Part shown: one piece after another, positions 42,291 through 51,426 of the stretch | Numbering within the stretch: the stretch's first letter is position 1 | Layout: each line of letters begins with the position of its first letter | Assembly: GCF_022788635.1 (NCBI RefSeq) | Contig: NZ_CP076024.1 | Span: 2,232,001 to 2,296,000, forward strand | Source of the DNA: Methylobacter sp. S3L5C | GTDB lineage: Bacteria; Pseudomonadota; Gammaproteobacteria; Methylococcales; Methylomonadaceae | Length of the DNA: 64,000 nucleotides | Direction of reading: 5' to 3' | Notes under the pieces: model-generated | Databases searched by the model: none | Told to the model about the DNA's origin: nothing | What the model saw: only the letters and a program-made list of their open reading frames with translations | Made by a program: the position numbers and the translations under genes

Positions 42291-42956
42291 ATGAGCAGAA
42301 TTTTCAAACTACTGGTGGTGTCCATTTTGTTGGCTGGCAACTTGCTGTCGGCAACAACACAAGCAGCGCCTCGGGCAGTTGATGCCAACAATGGTGTTGT
42401 CCTTAAGTTGCAAGGATTGGTTAAAGATATAACCACTGAGCGTGATTTGCTTAAAACAGAAAAAGACAAGCTTGCCATCGATATAGAAAAGTTGAAGAAA
42501 GATAATGCGGCTTCTATTTCAGAAAGTGATCGCTTAAGCGGTGAGGTTTCTGCTCAAAAAAGCAGTAACGATGCTGTTCGTGGCACACTGGAACAAACGC
42601 ATGCTAAATTGCTGGAAGTGATTGAAAAATATAATGCATTGAACCAAGCTAAAAATGAGCTGGGTGTAACGCATGTTAATTTGCAAAACAGCCATAATCA
42701 AACTGAATCTGAACTGCAAAGCTGTGAAGGTAAAAACATAAAATTGTTTGAAGCAGGAAAAGAAGTCTTAAATAGCTATGAAAACATAGGCATAATGAAT
42801 ACCTTGTTTAAGTCTGAACCTGTATTGCAATTTAAAAGTGTGGAAATGCAAACCCTTGCTCAGGAATATGAAGACAAGCTGATAAAACAAAAATATCAAC
42901 ATAAAGAGCTAACAACGACAAATGTTATAGCGCCAGTAGCTAAAGAAGCTAAATAA
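42291..42956 (+). CDS. Periplasmic coiled-coil protein of the ExbB-TonB-porin cluster
   Basis: 221 aa from ATG 42291 (an in-frame TTG lies four codons earlier). Signal peptide LLVVSILLAGNLLSATTQA, then an almost continuous heptad-rich coiled coil (~residues 35-150: LKLQGLVKDITTERDLLKTEKDKL.., LEQTHAKLLEVIEKYNALNQAKNELG) with one Cys. No family recognised. It starts 12 bp after the porin gene, so it is co-transcribed and probably works with it, perhaps as a periplasmic spacer. The function is inferred only from context. Confidence 0.7.
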   Translation: MSRIFKLLVVSILLAGNLLSATTQAAPRAVDANNGVVLKLQGLVKDITTERDLLKTEKDKLAIDIEKLKKDNAASISESDRLSGEVSAQKSSNDAVRGTLEQTHAKLLEVIEKYNALNQAKNELGVTHVNLQNSHNQTESELQSCEGKNIKLFEAGKEVLNSYENIGIMNTLFKSEPVLQFKSVEMQTLAQEYEDKLIKQKYQHKELTTTNVIAPVAKEAK

Positions 42957-43268
42957 GCTAAACAGCCTTAAGTTTACTGTTATACTTCCCCAAGAAAAAA
43001 TACAGGAAATCAATGGTGGTTGGGTTTGCGATTGCGTAACCCGCCATTATTCCAAGATGTTGGGTTGTATTAATTTTTTGTATCTACTCTATACTTGGCT
43101 CTATCTCCTGCATAATCTGTTTATATTTTGATTATGCAGGGTTTGCAGGAGCAAATATCTGCCCATGTAGTCGTATGCAACCTACGATGCATTTTTTGTG
43201 TCTTTCATGTTTTTCGTTGGCTGTAAGTCACATCAGTCGTCAAAATAAACTTATTCAGGATTTAATCA
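42957..43268. other. Intergenic region with hairpins
   Basis: 312 bp, no gene. A perfect 11-bp inverted repeat CCTGCATAATC / GATTATGCAGG (43107-43140, 12-base loop) and a looser AATGG..GGGTT / AACCCGCCATT hairpin (43013-43049). A worn CACGAAAA-type half-arm lies near 43196-43220. No T-tract follows either hairpin. Confidence 0.5.
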
Positions 43269-45680
43269 ATGTTACCAATAGTACCCGGTTCGAAAAAATT
43301 GCTCATTGTGGCTATGGTTGGCCTGTTGGCGGCTTGTGGCGGTGCTGAGGAAAGAAAAGCCAAGTATATGGATGAAGGCAAGCAATTATTCACGGCAGGT
43401 GATTATCAAAAAGCCCAGCTTTCTTTTAAAAACGTATTGCAAATAGACCCTAAAGACGTTGAAGCCCGCTATCAAATGGCTGAAGCGCTGAGTAAGTTAG
43501 GCGAGATACAAAATGCAGTCGGGCAGTATATGGCGGTAATTGGCGAAGATCCTAAGCACTTGATGTCCCGATTAAGAATGGGTCAGATTTTTCTGATGGT
43601 TAATAAGCCTGAAGATGCGGAAAAAATGGCTAAAGAAGTTCAGGTTATTGATCCTGAAAATGTCGAGGGTAAAGTATTGATGGCGGGCGTTTATATTCTT
43701 AAAAACAATACAGACGCTGCAATGGTTGAGATTGATGCTGCACTAAAAAAAGAACCGGATGATGTACAAGCTAATTTGTTGTTGGCTTCACTTAATATTA
43801 GAACGGGAAAAATTGATCAGGCTATTGAAATTCTGAAAAAAAGTAGCGATAAAAATCCGACTAATCCAGCGCCGATGCTAATGCTGGCCAAGGTCTATAC
43901 AGAAACAAAAGCTTTGGACAAGGCACAACAAACGCTTGAGGCGATTATTAAAATACAGCCAAAGCAGTTGGAGCATCGAAAACGTCTGGCTTTATTTTTA
44001 TTGGCAGACAATCAATTGGATAACTCGGAAGCAATATTGCGAACTGCGGTTACAGAATTGCCTGATGATGTCGCTGCCAAGTCAATGTTGATTGAGTTTT
44101 TGGTTGCCAAACGAACCCCTGAGATTGCTATCGCAGAATTGCTGCCGATGATCGCACAAAATCCGGATAAATATGATTTACGTTTTATGTTGGCGGATTT
44201 GGAATTGGCGCAAAAACATAATGAAAATGCCGAACAAGCGTTAAAAGAGATAGTCGATCTTGATAAGTTGGGGCCACAATCAATTAAAGCGCGAAACAAG
44301 TTAGCCGCTATTTATGTGGCTACCAAACGTGTTGATGAAGCCAAGGCGCTGGTTAAGCAAATTATTGTAGAAAACCCACGCGATTTAGAAGCACTATCGT
44401 TACGCGGCAAGTTTGCTCTGGCTGAACGCAAAATACCCGAAGCGATAGGAGATTTTCGTGCTGTTCTGGTTGATCAACCACAAAACGTAGCAATACTAAA
44501 GTTATTAACTACTGCACATTTAATGAATAAAGATCCTGTGTTGGCGCGTGAAAACATGGAGAAAATTATTGAAATTGCCCCTAAAGATGAAACTGCAAGG
44601 CTTGATTTGGCAAATTTATTACAACAGACAGGCGATACTGATAGAGCATTGCAACAAATTAATGCACTATTAAAAGAAAATCCTAAAAGTAAAGTGGGTC
44701 TGGAAGCGGCATTTAAAATTTATTTGACGCAAAAAAAATGGGATAAGGCACAAGAAGCCGCAAGCCATGTTCAGGAAGCTTTTCCTGAAGAAGGCATGGG
44801 TTATTTTCTGTCAGGTTTGGCATTTCAGGCAGAAGGAAAAATTGATAAAAGCGTACCTGCTTTTGAAAGTGCACTGGCTAAGCAGTCTGAAGCCATTGAG
44901 CCACTGACGCAATTAATTAAAAGTTATCTTGCGCTTAAGCAGACAGATAAGGCTTTGCTTAAATTGTCGTCAATTACCAAGCAACAACCCAAAAACTTTA
45001 TTGCATACAATTTAATGGGTGGTGTTTATTTAAGCGATAAAAAGTATGGTGATGCCACTGAAGCCTTTAAAAAAGCATCCACAATTAAACCTGAATGGCC
45101 AATCCCGTATCGTATGATGGCGATGACTTATGGCATTCAGGGTAACAAAACTGAAGCGATAAAAATCTACCAGGAAGGTATCGTTAACACCAAAAGCTCA
45201 ATGGAGTTAGTTAACGATTTGGCTACAATTTATAATAAATCCGGAGAACACGAGAAGGCGATCGCTGTGTTTGATGAAGCTTATAAACTACATCCAGAAT
45301 CAACGGAAGCGCTTAATAATCTTGCCAGTTATCTGTCTGATTATGCCAAAGATAATGTGGAGCTTGAACGTGCTGCCAAGCTTGCGGAACCGCTTGCTAA
45401 AGTTGATAACCCTAACACACTTGATACTGTTGCCTGGATTGCTTATAAGCAAGGTAATTATGCCAAGGCACAGGAGCTATTGTTAAAAGTGATAGCGCTG
45501 GATACCAACTCTGCAATCAGTAATTATCATTTGGGCATGACTTACTATAAGCAAAATGATACTGCTAAAGCACGTGAGTTTTTACAAAAAGCTATTGAGA
45601 GTAAAGTTGAGTTTACCGGTCTGGATGTGGCAAAAGAGACTATTAAGCTGATTGACAGTGCAAGTCCCGTTACAAAATAA
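43269..45680 (+). CDS. TPR-repeat lipoprotein, PEP-CTERM system PrsT-like
   Basis: 803 aa. A lipoprotein signal with lipobox LAAC (Cys23) is followed by about 20 tetratricopeptide repeats (GKQLFTAGDYQKAQLSFKNVLQIDPKDVEARYQ..., HLGMTYYKQNDTAKAREFLQKAI). This is the architecture of PrsT, the TPR lipoprotein of PEP-CTERM/exosortase A systems, which is usually somewhat longer (near 900 aa). The neighbouring XrtA polysaccharide genes support the call. It is probably a periplasmic scaffold at the outer membrane for exopolysaccharide export. A strong terminator follows. Confidence 0.82.
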   Translation: MLPIVPGSKKLLIVAMVGLLAACGGAEERKAKYMDEGKQLFTAGDYQKAQLSFKNVLQIDPKDVEARYQMAEALSKLGEIQNAVGQYMAVIGEDPKHLMSRLRMGQIFLMVNKPEDAEKMAKEVQVIDPENVEGKVLMAGVYILKNNTDAAMVEIDAALKKEPDDVQANLLLASLNIRTGKIDQAIEILKKSSDKNPTNPAPMLMLAKVYTETKALDKAQQTLEAIIKIQPKQLEHRKRLALFLLADNQLDNSEAILRTAVTELPDDVAAKSMLIEFLVAKRTPEIAIAELLPMIAQNPDKYDLRFMLADLELAQKHNENAEQALKEIVDLDKLGPQSIKARNKLAAIYVATKRVDEAKALVKQIIVENPRDLEALSLRGKFALAERKIPEAIGDFRAVLVDQPQNVAILKLLTTAHLMNKDPVLARENMEKIIEIAPKDETARLDLANLLQQTGDTDRALQQINALLKENPKSKVGLEAAFKIYLTQKKWDKAQEAASHVQEAFPEEGMGYFLSGLAFQAEGKIDKSVPAFESALAKQSEAIEPLTQLIKSYLALKQTDKALLKLSSITKQQPKNFIAYNLMGGVYLSDKKYGDATEAFKKASTIKPEWPIPYRMMAMTYGIQGNKTEAIKIYQEGIVNTKSSMELVNDLATIYNKSGEHEKAIAVFDEAYKLHPESTEALNNLASYLSDYAKDNVELERAAKLAEPLAKVDNPNTLDTVAWIAYKQGNYAKAQELLLKVIALDTNSAISNYHLGMTYYKQNDTAKAREFLQKAIESKVEFTGLDVAKETIKLIDSASPVTK

Positions 45681-45766
45681 GTGTTAAGTTGGTGTATTGC
45701 TATGTAGCAGTTACCAATGCAGGATTAGCTTGATTCTTATTTATAAGCTATTGAAATCATAAAAAA

Positions 45767-45803
45767 GCCGGTCGGAGTTGTAAACACCGACCGGCATTTT
45801 TTT
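45767..45803 (+). terminator. Rho-independent terminator after prsT-like gene
   Basis: A perfect stem GCCGGTCGG / CCGACCGGC with an 11-base loop and seven T. Stem and loop resemble the CCGGTCAGGGTT hairpin of the composite repeats, suggesting that a repeat half was recruited as terminator. The rest of the gap to 46115 shows nothing recognisable. Confidence 0.92.
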
Positions 45804-46115
45804 GCCAGGATAACAATGAATTTTAACTTGGCGAATGTCCGAGAGTAGGACGCGTAGTGAAGAGATGCTATTGTGAGTCAGATTTGTTTATACCCCCCTT
45901 GCAGAATAAGGCAAAAGGTGAGTCCAAGTTGAAGTTTGGTGAGGAGCTTAAAACCAATCGGTTACGGCTTATTTCTGGGATTTTGATTTTAACAGGCGGT
46001 TATTTAAGTGGCTAATTTTCCTTTGATAATGGTTGGCACCCATGCCATACCCTGACAGGTTTATTCCGTTAAAATTATCGGTGCTTGGCGCAATGATTGA
46101 AAGTATTAAAGAGCT

Positions 46116-46451
46116 TTATTTATGAGTATTTATCAACGAACGTCTTGTAAATCGTCCCCACGCAAGGAAACTTCCGGCAAAAAACCAGATAGCTGGAGGT
46201 AACGGCACTCCAGTTAATTCATAACCTATCAAATCCATTGCCCGCAAATCATAGTTGGAGATACCAGTAATTTGGCTATAGGCTAGTGCAGGATTCATGA
46301 TGCCCCATAGGTTGCTGCCCGTTTCTTTCCAGTGGCTGGCCTGATTGCCCTCGCCTGTGAAGTCTCCTGTAGAAAAGGGCACTTGTACACTCAAATCATT
46401 AAAGTAACTTGCCGCGCCGGGTCTTGGTTCCTTTGTGATTCCGGCTTGTAA
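46116..46451 (-). pseudogene. 3' remnant of a PEP-CTERM metalloprotease-type protein
   Basis: An open stretch of about 111 codons with no good start, directly behind the kinase-like gene's stop codon. It reads RPGAASYFNDL..., GDFTGEGNQASHWKE, WGIMNPALAYSQITGISNYDLRAMDLIGYE, then a PEP-CTERM tail (VPLPPAIWFFAGSFLAWGRFTRRS). The middle part matches the C-terminal region of PEP-CTERM metalloproteases of the NF038122 kind; the catalytic HExxH part is missing. It is therefore a 5'-truncated relic. A TTG at 46394 could at most give a 92-aa fragment without signal peptide. Confidence 0.72.
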
Positions 46452-46457
46452 TTAAAA

Positions 46458-47240
46458 CTAATTATCCTGGTATTTGATTTTGTTATTGCTGGCTTTGTTA
46501 AGTACCGTACCTAAAACATTAATGTCTTTAAGTAGCGTTGCAGCACGTTTAAGCTCATCTGTTTTAGTATGGCCTTCATCAACGATCAACAGCACACAAT
46601 CCACATAAGGAGAAAAGCCAAGCGTATCGGCTTGCGACAAAAGAGGGGGCATGTCAAAAATAACAATCCTTGAGGGATAACGGTTCTTTAGTTCACTTAC
46701 TAAACGAATCATCTTTGGAGAGCGCAGCATTTCCGTAGCATTAATCATTTCTTTGCCAGCCGGCAAAATTACCAGACGATCCATATCAGGATTAATCAAT
46801 ATTTCCTTAAGTGGCGTGTCATGTAACAAATAATCACTAAGTCCTGCTTCCGGTTCAAGGCCAAATAGTTTGCAAATACTGGGATTATGTAAATTGGCAT
46901 CAACCAATAATACACTGCGATCTAATTCCATGGAGATACTGATGGCCAGATTAGCTGCTGTCAGGCTATTACCGGCTTTATTGCCAGAACTGGTGATGGC
47001 TAAAGTAGTCCAGTTATTGGTATCCATTATTTGTAAGCAACGGGTTCTCAGCATTTTATAAGACTCAAGCCATGGTCCTGGTTTAAAGCCGCTTACAATA
47101 CGATTTTCTTGTAAATGTTTTTTTGTAGAGGCCTGGATCCTGGTCTGCGAATATAGAAACTGCTCGCTATCTTCTGGTAATGCCTTGGTTTTATTTGCCA
47201 ACGGATTGGTTTTTTCTATTATCGTTTCAATTGAATTCAT
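46458..47240 (-). CDS. XrtA-associated tyrosine autokinase-like protein, degenerate nucleotide site
   Basis: 260 aa, of the CpsD/CapB BY-kinase family as found in exosortase A polysaccharide loci. Fold motifs are clear: SYKMLRTRCLQIM, LTAANLAISIS, VLLVDAN, IVIFDMPPLL (Walker B) and GTVLNK. But the Walker A region (~residues 81-90) reads SGNKAGNSLT where the family has a GxGK[ST] Lys, and the A' motif reads DANLH instead of DxDxR. The C-terminus has a single Tyr and no tyrosine cluster. It may thus be a pseudokinase that still controls chain length through the Wzz partner 21 bp upstream. The DNA was rechecked and supports these residues. Confidence 0.85.
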   Translation of the reverse strand: MNSIETIIEKTNPLANKTKALPEDSEQFLYSQTRIQASTKKHLQENRIVSGFKPGPWLESYKMLRTRCLQIMDTNNWTTLAITSSGNKAGNSLTAANLAISISMELDRSVLLVDANLHNPSICKLFGLEPEAGLSDYLLHDTPLKEILINPDMDRLVILPAGKEMINATEMLRSPKMIRLVSELKNRYPSRIVIFDMPPLLSQADTLGFSPYVDCVLLIVDEGHTKTDELKRAATLLKDINVLGTVLNKASNNKIKYQDN

Positions 47241-47261
47241 AAATTATCTTCTGTTTGTAAT

Positions 47262-49007
47262 TTAATTAGCACCGATAACACGTAATAGTTTGAACCAAAA
47301 CACGTCTAACGGCATGACAATAAAATGGAAAGCTATAATAGCCAACGTAATGGTAATTAAAGTACAGATCACCATGATGAAGCGCCGTTTTGCAATGGTC
47401 TCGCTTTCTTCTCTGCTTTCAAGATAAGGAATACTTGCTAATGGTAGAACCCCTAAAATAGAAGCAATGGTTTTTTCATTGTTGATAGTCGAACCCATCA
47501 TCTCAACCAGGAAAACGCAGCCAAATCCGCTGGCAATTGCAAAAACAAAACCCAGAAAAATAATTGCCATTCGGTTAGGGCTGACAGGTTCAAGTGGTTC
47601 TTGAGGTGGATCAATTAGCGTAAAACGCTCACCCTTGCGTTGAACTTCAAGTTGTTGGGAAATTTGCGCTTCCATTTCTCTGGCGCTGACTTCACGATAG
47701 CGAAGATTGGTATTGTCAAGTTCTTGAATAAGATCGTTATATTCTTTTTCGACCAAAGGTGCCTGACGTAAACTGGTACGCAGATTTTCCATTTTCTGGT
47801 TAAGTTCTTTACGGGTAAAGCCCAGTGACCCCATATCAGCCTGTATGGATTGTAGTTGTGCATTTAGCGTGATGTAAGCCGGATTATCAGGAGTTACGGA
47901 AGTATTGGACTCTGCGGTTTCGTGAGCAGTAACCATTGCTTGTTGTATGGTAGTAATCTGTTTTTGCAGTTTTAAGACATCCGGGTGTTTACCGGAATAT
48001 TGTTTTAAAATTAAGGCGAGTTCAGCTTTTTTGTTGGTTAGTTCGGCATTGAGTTTATTGATATTGGTATTGCCGCCAATCTCAATTTTTAATGAATCAA
48101 TTTCGCGTTTGGTTTTAATGACATCAGGGTGGTTTTCTGAATAACGTGCCAGTAAGGAGGGGTACTCTGCTTCCAAAACTTTAAGCCTGTCTCTTGTATC
48201 AAAAACACGGTTACCGGTAGCATTGGTCGCCAAGGCATGAGGATCAATTTGTGCCAATTCTCCTTCAAGATAAAACTGGCGTTCATGCAGTGAGCGCTCT
48301 TGGCTATCAAGATTTAATAACTGGCTGCCAAGTGTTGTTAGTTCTTGTTGATTTAGCTGACTAATCTGCGGTAACTGGTTAAGATTTTTTTCTTTAAAAG
48401 TGGCAAATTGGCTTTGTATTTCCTCAATTTTATCTTTTAAGCGACGAGACTCTTCACTCAAAAAAAGCGTTGCATTTTCGGCGGATTCAGTGCGCGATTT
48501 GATGTTTTCTTTTAGAAATAAAGACGTCAGTTCATTGGCCACTTTTTGGGCTATGGCTGGTGCATTATCATCAAAGGTCAGGGTAAATGCGATGGTGGCC
48601 ATTGAGGGTTGACCACTTCGCTTGTCAATGACATTGGCGCTGATTGGTTCCACGACAATTCGTTTGCGCATTTTTTCCAGAATACGCTCTTCCGATTTTG
48701 ACTTGCGGGCATCAGGATATAGATCAAATTTCTGGATAATGTCCATTAAATTGGCGCGGGTCATAATGCGCTGGGTAATAACCTGAATGCGCTGGTCGGC
48801 AAACGTAGTGACAGTAGAACGCACCAAGTCAGAAGGAATTTCCTGCTCTTCAATCAGAATGGTAGCTATTGACCTGTATACCGAGGGCAGGGCAACTGCC
48901 AGAACAATACTTAATATAGAAACCACCACAAACGGAATCAATAAATACTTGCTGCGTCGTTTGACTATATTTAAATAATCTTTGATATCGATCGCTTGAT
49001 TTTCCAC
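47262..49007 (-). CDS. XrtA-system polysaccharide chain-length determinant (Wzz/PCP family)
   Basis: 581 aa with a GTG start. The N-terminal Wzz domain begins DIKDYLNIVKRRSKYLLIPFVVVSILSIVLAVALPSVYRS, with the first helix at ~residues 20-42. A long periplasmic coiled coil follows, with an internal duplication (SENHPDVIKTKREIDSLK / SGKHPDVLKLQKQITTIQ), then the Pro-rich PPQEPLEPVSPNRMAI before the second helix. An extra C-terminal helix pair ends the protein. It sets exopolysaccharide length together with the kinase-like protein. It starts one base after the stop of the gene at 49009-50265. Confidence 0.9.
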   Translation of the reverse strand: MENQAIDIKDYLNIVKRRSKYLLIPFVVVSILSIVLAVALPSVYRSIATILIEEQEIPSDLVRSTVTTFADQRIQVITQRIMTRANLMDIIQKFDLYPDARKSKSEERILEKMRKRIVVEPISANVIDKRSGQPSMATIAFTLTFDDNAPAIAQKVANELTSLFLKENIKSRTESAENATLFLSEESRRLKDKIEEIQSQFATFKEKNLNQLPQISQLNQQELTTLGSQLLNLDSQERSLHERQFYLEGELAQIDPHALATNATGNRVFDTRDRLKVLEAEYPSLLARYSENHPDVIKTKREIDSLKIEIGGNTNINKLNAELTNKKAELALILKQYSGKHPDVLKLQKQITTIQQAMVTAHETAESNTSVTPDNPAYITLNAQLQSIQADMGSLGFTRKELNQKMENLRTSLRQAPLVEKEYNDLIQELDNTNLRYREVSAREMEAQISQQLEVQRKGERFTLIDPPQEPLEPVSPNRMAIIFLGFVFAIASGFGCVFLVEMMGSTINNEKTIASILGVLPLASIPYLESREESETIAKRRFIMVICTLITITLAIIAFHFIVMPLDVFWFKLLRVIGAN

Positions 49008-49008
49008 G

Positions 49009-50265
49009 CTATTTCACCTGATTGTTGGTTTGAGGTTGGTAATTAAGTTGCAGTTGAACACTATTGTCCTGGCTGATTTGAGAGTTGTTGATTTTGTATT
49101 CTTGTTGGCGGTAGGTATACGATAACCCTACATTGACTTCAGTTGTCCACTTCCAGTTAATAGTCGGGCTAATGGAAGCGTAAGTTCTATCCTGATTAAA
49201 TTGGTTGTTGGTTTGTACGGGCATTTTATAGAGTGAATAGCTGGCTGAAAGCCCTGAAGACCAACGCTCGTAAATATTGTAAGACGTGTTGGCCGATAAT
49301 TGGGTTTGGGTTTGCATACCTTGAGAAGTCGGTATTTGGTTTTGCGAGCCTACCAGTGAAACAGAGCCTCTTTCAAAGGATTTTTGAATGGACGCACGGT
49401 AAACTCCGCCAAAGCCGGTGCTGCTGGTGTTACCCGTTTCGTAACGCTGATTGTCAAAGAATTGACCAGTAAGAGGATCTTGGTAAACAGATAATCCAAA
49501 CATGTTTGTTGGGATGAGCTGAGCAACAGGGAATTCTGAATCTGACAGTGAATAATTGATACCCGCTGAAATATAAGTAGACAGCGTTTCACTAAAGCTG
49601 TGTTGCCAGCCTGTCTGGGCAACATTATTAAAAGTGGTTAAAGTTCCCGTCGAAATTTTATAGCGCGAACTGGAAAGGGTGGCATTCAGTTTGTCAAATT
49701 CCGAATAGTTATAGTTAAAAGTTCCTGATGCTTGTTGATAGTCATAACTGTTAAGAAAGATGTTCCGGGTTTGTTCGTAAGTTGATTTACTGTAAGAATA
49801 GTCAAGCTCTAACGAGCTGAGTTCGGTTAAAGAATAGGAAACCGTAGGTGCTATACTTAGACTTTTTACCATGACTTGCGTTGGAGAAAAGCCCTGTACC
49901 GTAGACTCACTGTTTAATGAGGACTGATTATTATAATGACCGTTAAGGCCCCATTGTAAACGCTCACCAGTGTGTTGGTAATCAGCGCTAAACAGTTGCT
50001 CACTGATGTTGAGTGCTGACTGATTCGTATAAAAAATTTGATTCCAGGTGAAATTTGATTTTAATTCATCGTTTTCACGGTTTATGCCAAAATTTAACCC
50101 CGGAGATAACTTACTGATCCAGTTGCCTTGTTGAGGATTTGGCCGTAACAAGAGATTGCTTGCATAGCGCTCACTGGTGCTAAAAACGGGTTTAAAAAAA
50201 TAATCGTTAGCTTGGCAAGTAAACGAAGTGCACAGAATGGCTGGTACTAAAAAGCCTTTTTTCAT
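49009..50265 (-). CDS. PEP-CTERM/XrtA-locus outer-membrane beta-barrel protein
   Basis: 418 aa with a short signal peptide (GFLVPAILCTSFTCQA). The mature chain is rich in alternating aromatic/polar strands (LKSNFTWNQIFYTNQ, LELDYSYSKSTYEQ, VGLSYTYRQQEYKI) ending LQLNYQ, as in the outer-membrane proteins of exosortase A loci (TIGR03016 type) and EpsL-like barrels. It probably forms the outer-membrane part of polysaccharide export. The family call rests on strand pattern and context, so it is less certain than its neighbours. Confidence 0.75.
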   Translation of the reverse strand: MKKGFLVPAILCTSFTCQANDYFFKPVFSTSERYASNLLLRPNPQQGNWISKLSPGLNFGINRENDELKSNFTWNQIFYTNQSALNISEQLFSADYQHTGERLQWGLNGHYNNQSSLNSESTVQGFSPTQVMVKSLSIAPTVSYSLTELSSLELDYSYSKSTYEQTRNIFLNSYDYQQASGTFNYNYSEFDKLNATLSSSRYKISTGTLTTFNNVAQTGWQHSFSETLSTYISAGINYSLSDSEFPVAQLIPTNMFGLSVYQDPLTGQFFDNQRYETGNTSSTGFGGVYRASIQKSFERGSVSLVGSQNQIPTSQGMQTQTQLSANTSYNIYERWSSGLSASYSLYKMPVQTNNQFNQDRTYASISPTINWKWTTEVNVGLSYTYRQQEYKINNSQISQDNSVQLQLNYQPQTNNQVK

Positions 50266-50296
50266 CTTGATGGTCTCAAGCGATTAACAGGCTAAA

Positions 50297-50902
50297 TTAA
50301 GGTACAGTAACCGTGTCGCCAGCTTCCAAGAGTATATTTTGTTCAAGATGTTCGCCATCCAGCACGTCTTTGTAATCAAATGGAAATACTTTTACGTCAT
50401 TGCCTACACGGCGAAGTACATGAATGGAATTGTCGTCGGCAAAAACCGTTAAGCCACCGGCCAAACTTAAGGCTTGCATGACATCAATGCGTCTGTTGGC
50501 AGGATATTGTCCGGGTTTGTTAACTTTACCGATTACAAAAATAGTATGGCCGTTATTTTGCAGCAGCTTAACAGTGACTACAGGATCGGCAATATAATCA
50601 GCCAGTTTTGCTGCAATGGCTTCTTCAAGAGCTGACATGGGTTTGCCGGCAGCCATAACAGTGCCTGCGAGTGGAAAGGTAATGTTGCCGTCAGGAGCGA
50701 CCAAGGTTTGCTCTTTTTGCATACTTTCTTCTTTCCACACCGAAATTTCAATAAAATCGCCTGGAGATAGTAGATAATTGACAACACCGACCGGCTTTTC
50801 AATGATTGGAGTCGTCGGTTTTTGGTCAGCGAAAGCAGCAGTAGCAGTGAATACCAGAAAAAATGAAATAAATGTTAATAAGTGTTTCAAAATAAGGTCC
50901 AT
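50297..50902 (-). CDS. XrtA-system polysaccharide export protein (Wza/SLBB family)
   Basis: 201 aa from ATG 50902; the frame continues upstream but only with non-signal-like codons, whereas this start gives a clean signal peptide (HLLTFISFFLVFTATAAFA). The Poly_export domain (YLLSPGDFIEISVWKEESMQKEQTLVAPDGNITFPLAGTV) is followed by one SLBB repeat (IFVIGKVNKPGQYPANRRIDVMQALSLAGGL). It is short, with no lipobox Cys, as in the PEP-CTERM export proteins (TIGR03027 type). First gene of the minus-strand export operon. Confidence 0.9.
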   Translation of the reverse strand: MDLILKHLLTFISFFLVFTATAAFADQKPTTPIIEKPVGVVNYLLSPGDFIEISVWKEESMQKEQTLVAPDGNITFPLAGTVMAAGKPMSALEEAIAAKLADYIADPVVTVKLLQNNGHTIFVIGKVNKPGQYPANRRIDVMQALSLAGGLTVFADDNSIHVLRRVGNDVKVFPFDYKDVLDGEHLEQNILLEAGDTVTVP

Positions 50903-51426
50903 TTTATAAAATATTTTGTGCCAGCCAAGGATGCTGGAGCTGTCAATCAAGTTTAAATCATTGTAATGATGAAATATAACAGAAACAAGACAAGTCTGAT
51001 AGATAAAGTAATAAATCAAAAGTTGCACTATTAAATAATAGCTCATAATTTAACGAATTAATTTAAGTCACTGTAATGATTTTAATTTTTCAATGAAATA
51101 TTTTTTATGATATTTAGTTCAAATAGTCAGTTTACTTGTCATCAGGGCTTAATAATCTGCAGTTATAATCATAAAAAGGTATGTTAATATTTTTATTAAA
51201 CAGTGGGTGCGCTATACTTTCTTTAAGATTATCTTTGAAAGCGCATTATTTATGTTAGCAAATATAATTTACAAGTCTTACTGTTCGTTGATACGCAGTA
51301 AGGCAATTCCTGTCTGTTTAAAGTAGTGTTTGAAAGGAACTATTTATCAAACACAATATGTGAATTTTACTTTACTTAATTCTTGTTACATAAAAAATGC
51401 AATTTCACTCTCAGGATTATTTACTC
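50903..51426. other. AT-rich divergent promoter region of the XrtA locus
   Basis: About 520 bp between the divergent export operon and xrtA. It is AT-rich, with no gene, repeat or riboswitch recognised. Promoters for both directions must lie here but could not be pinned down. Confidence 0.5.
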
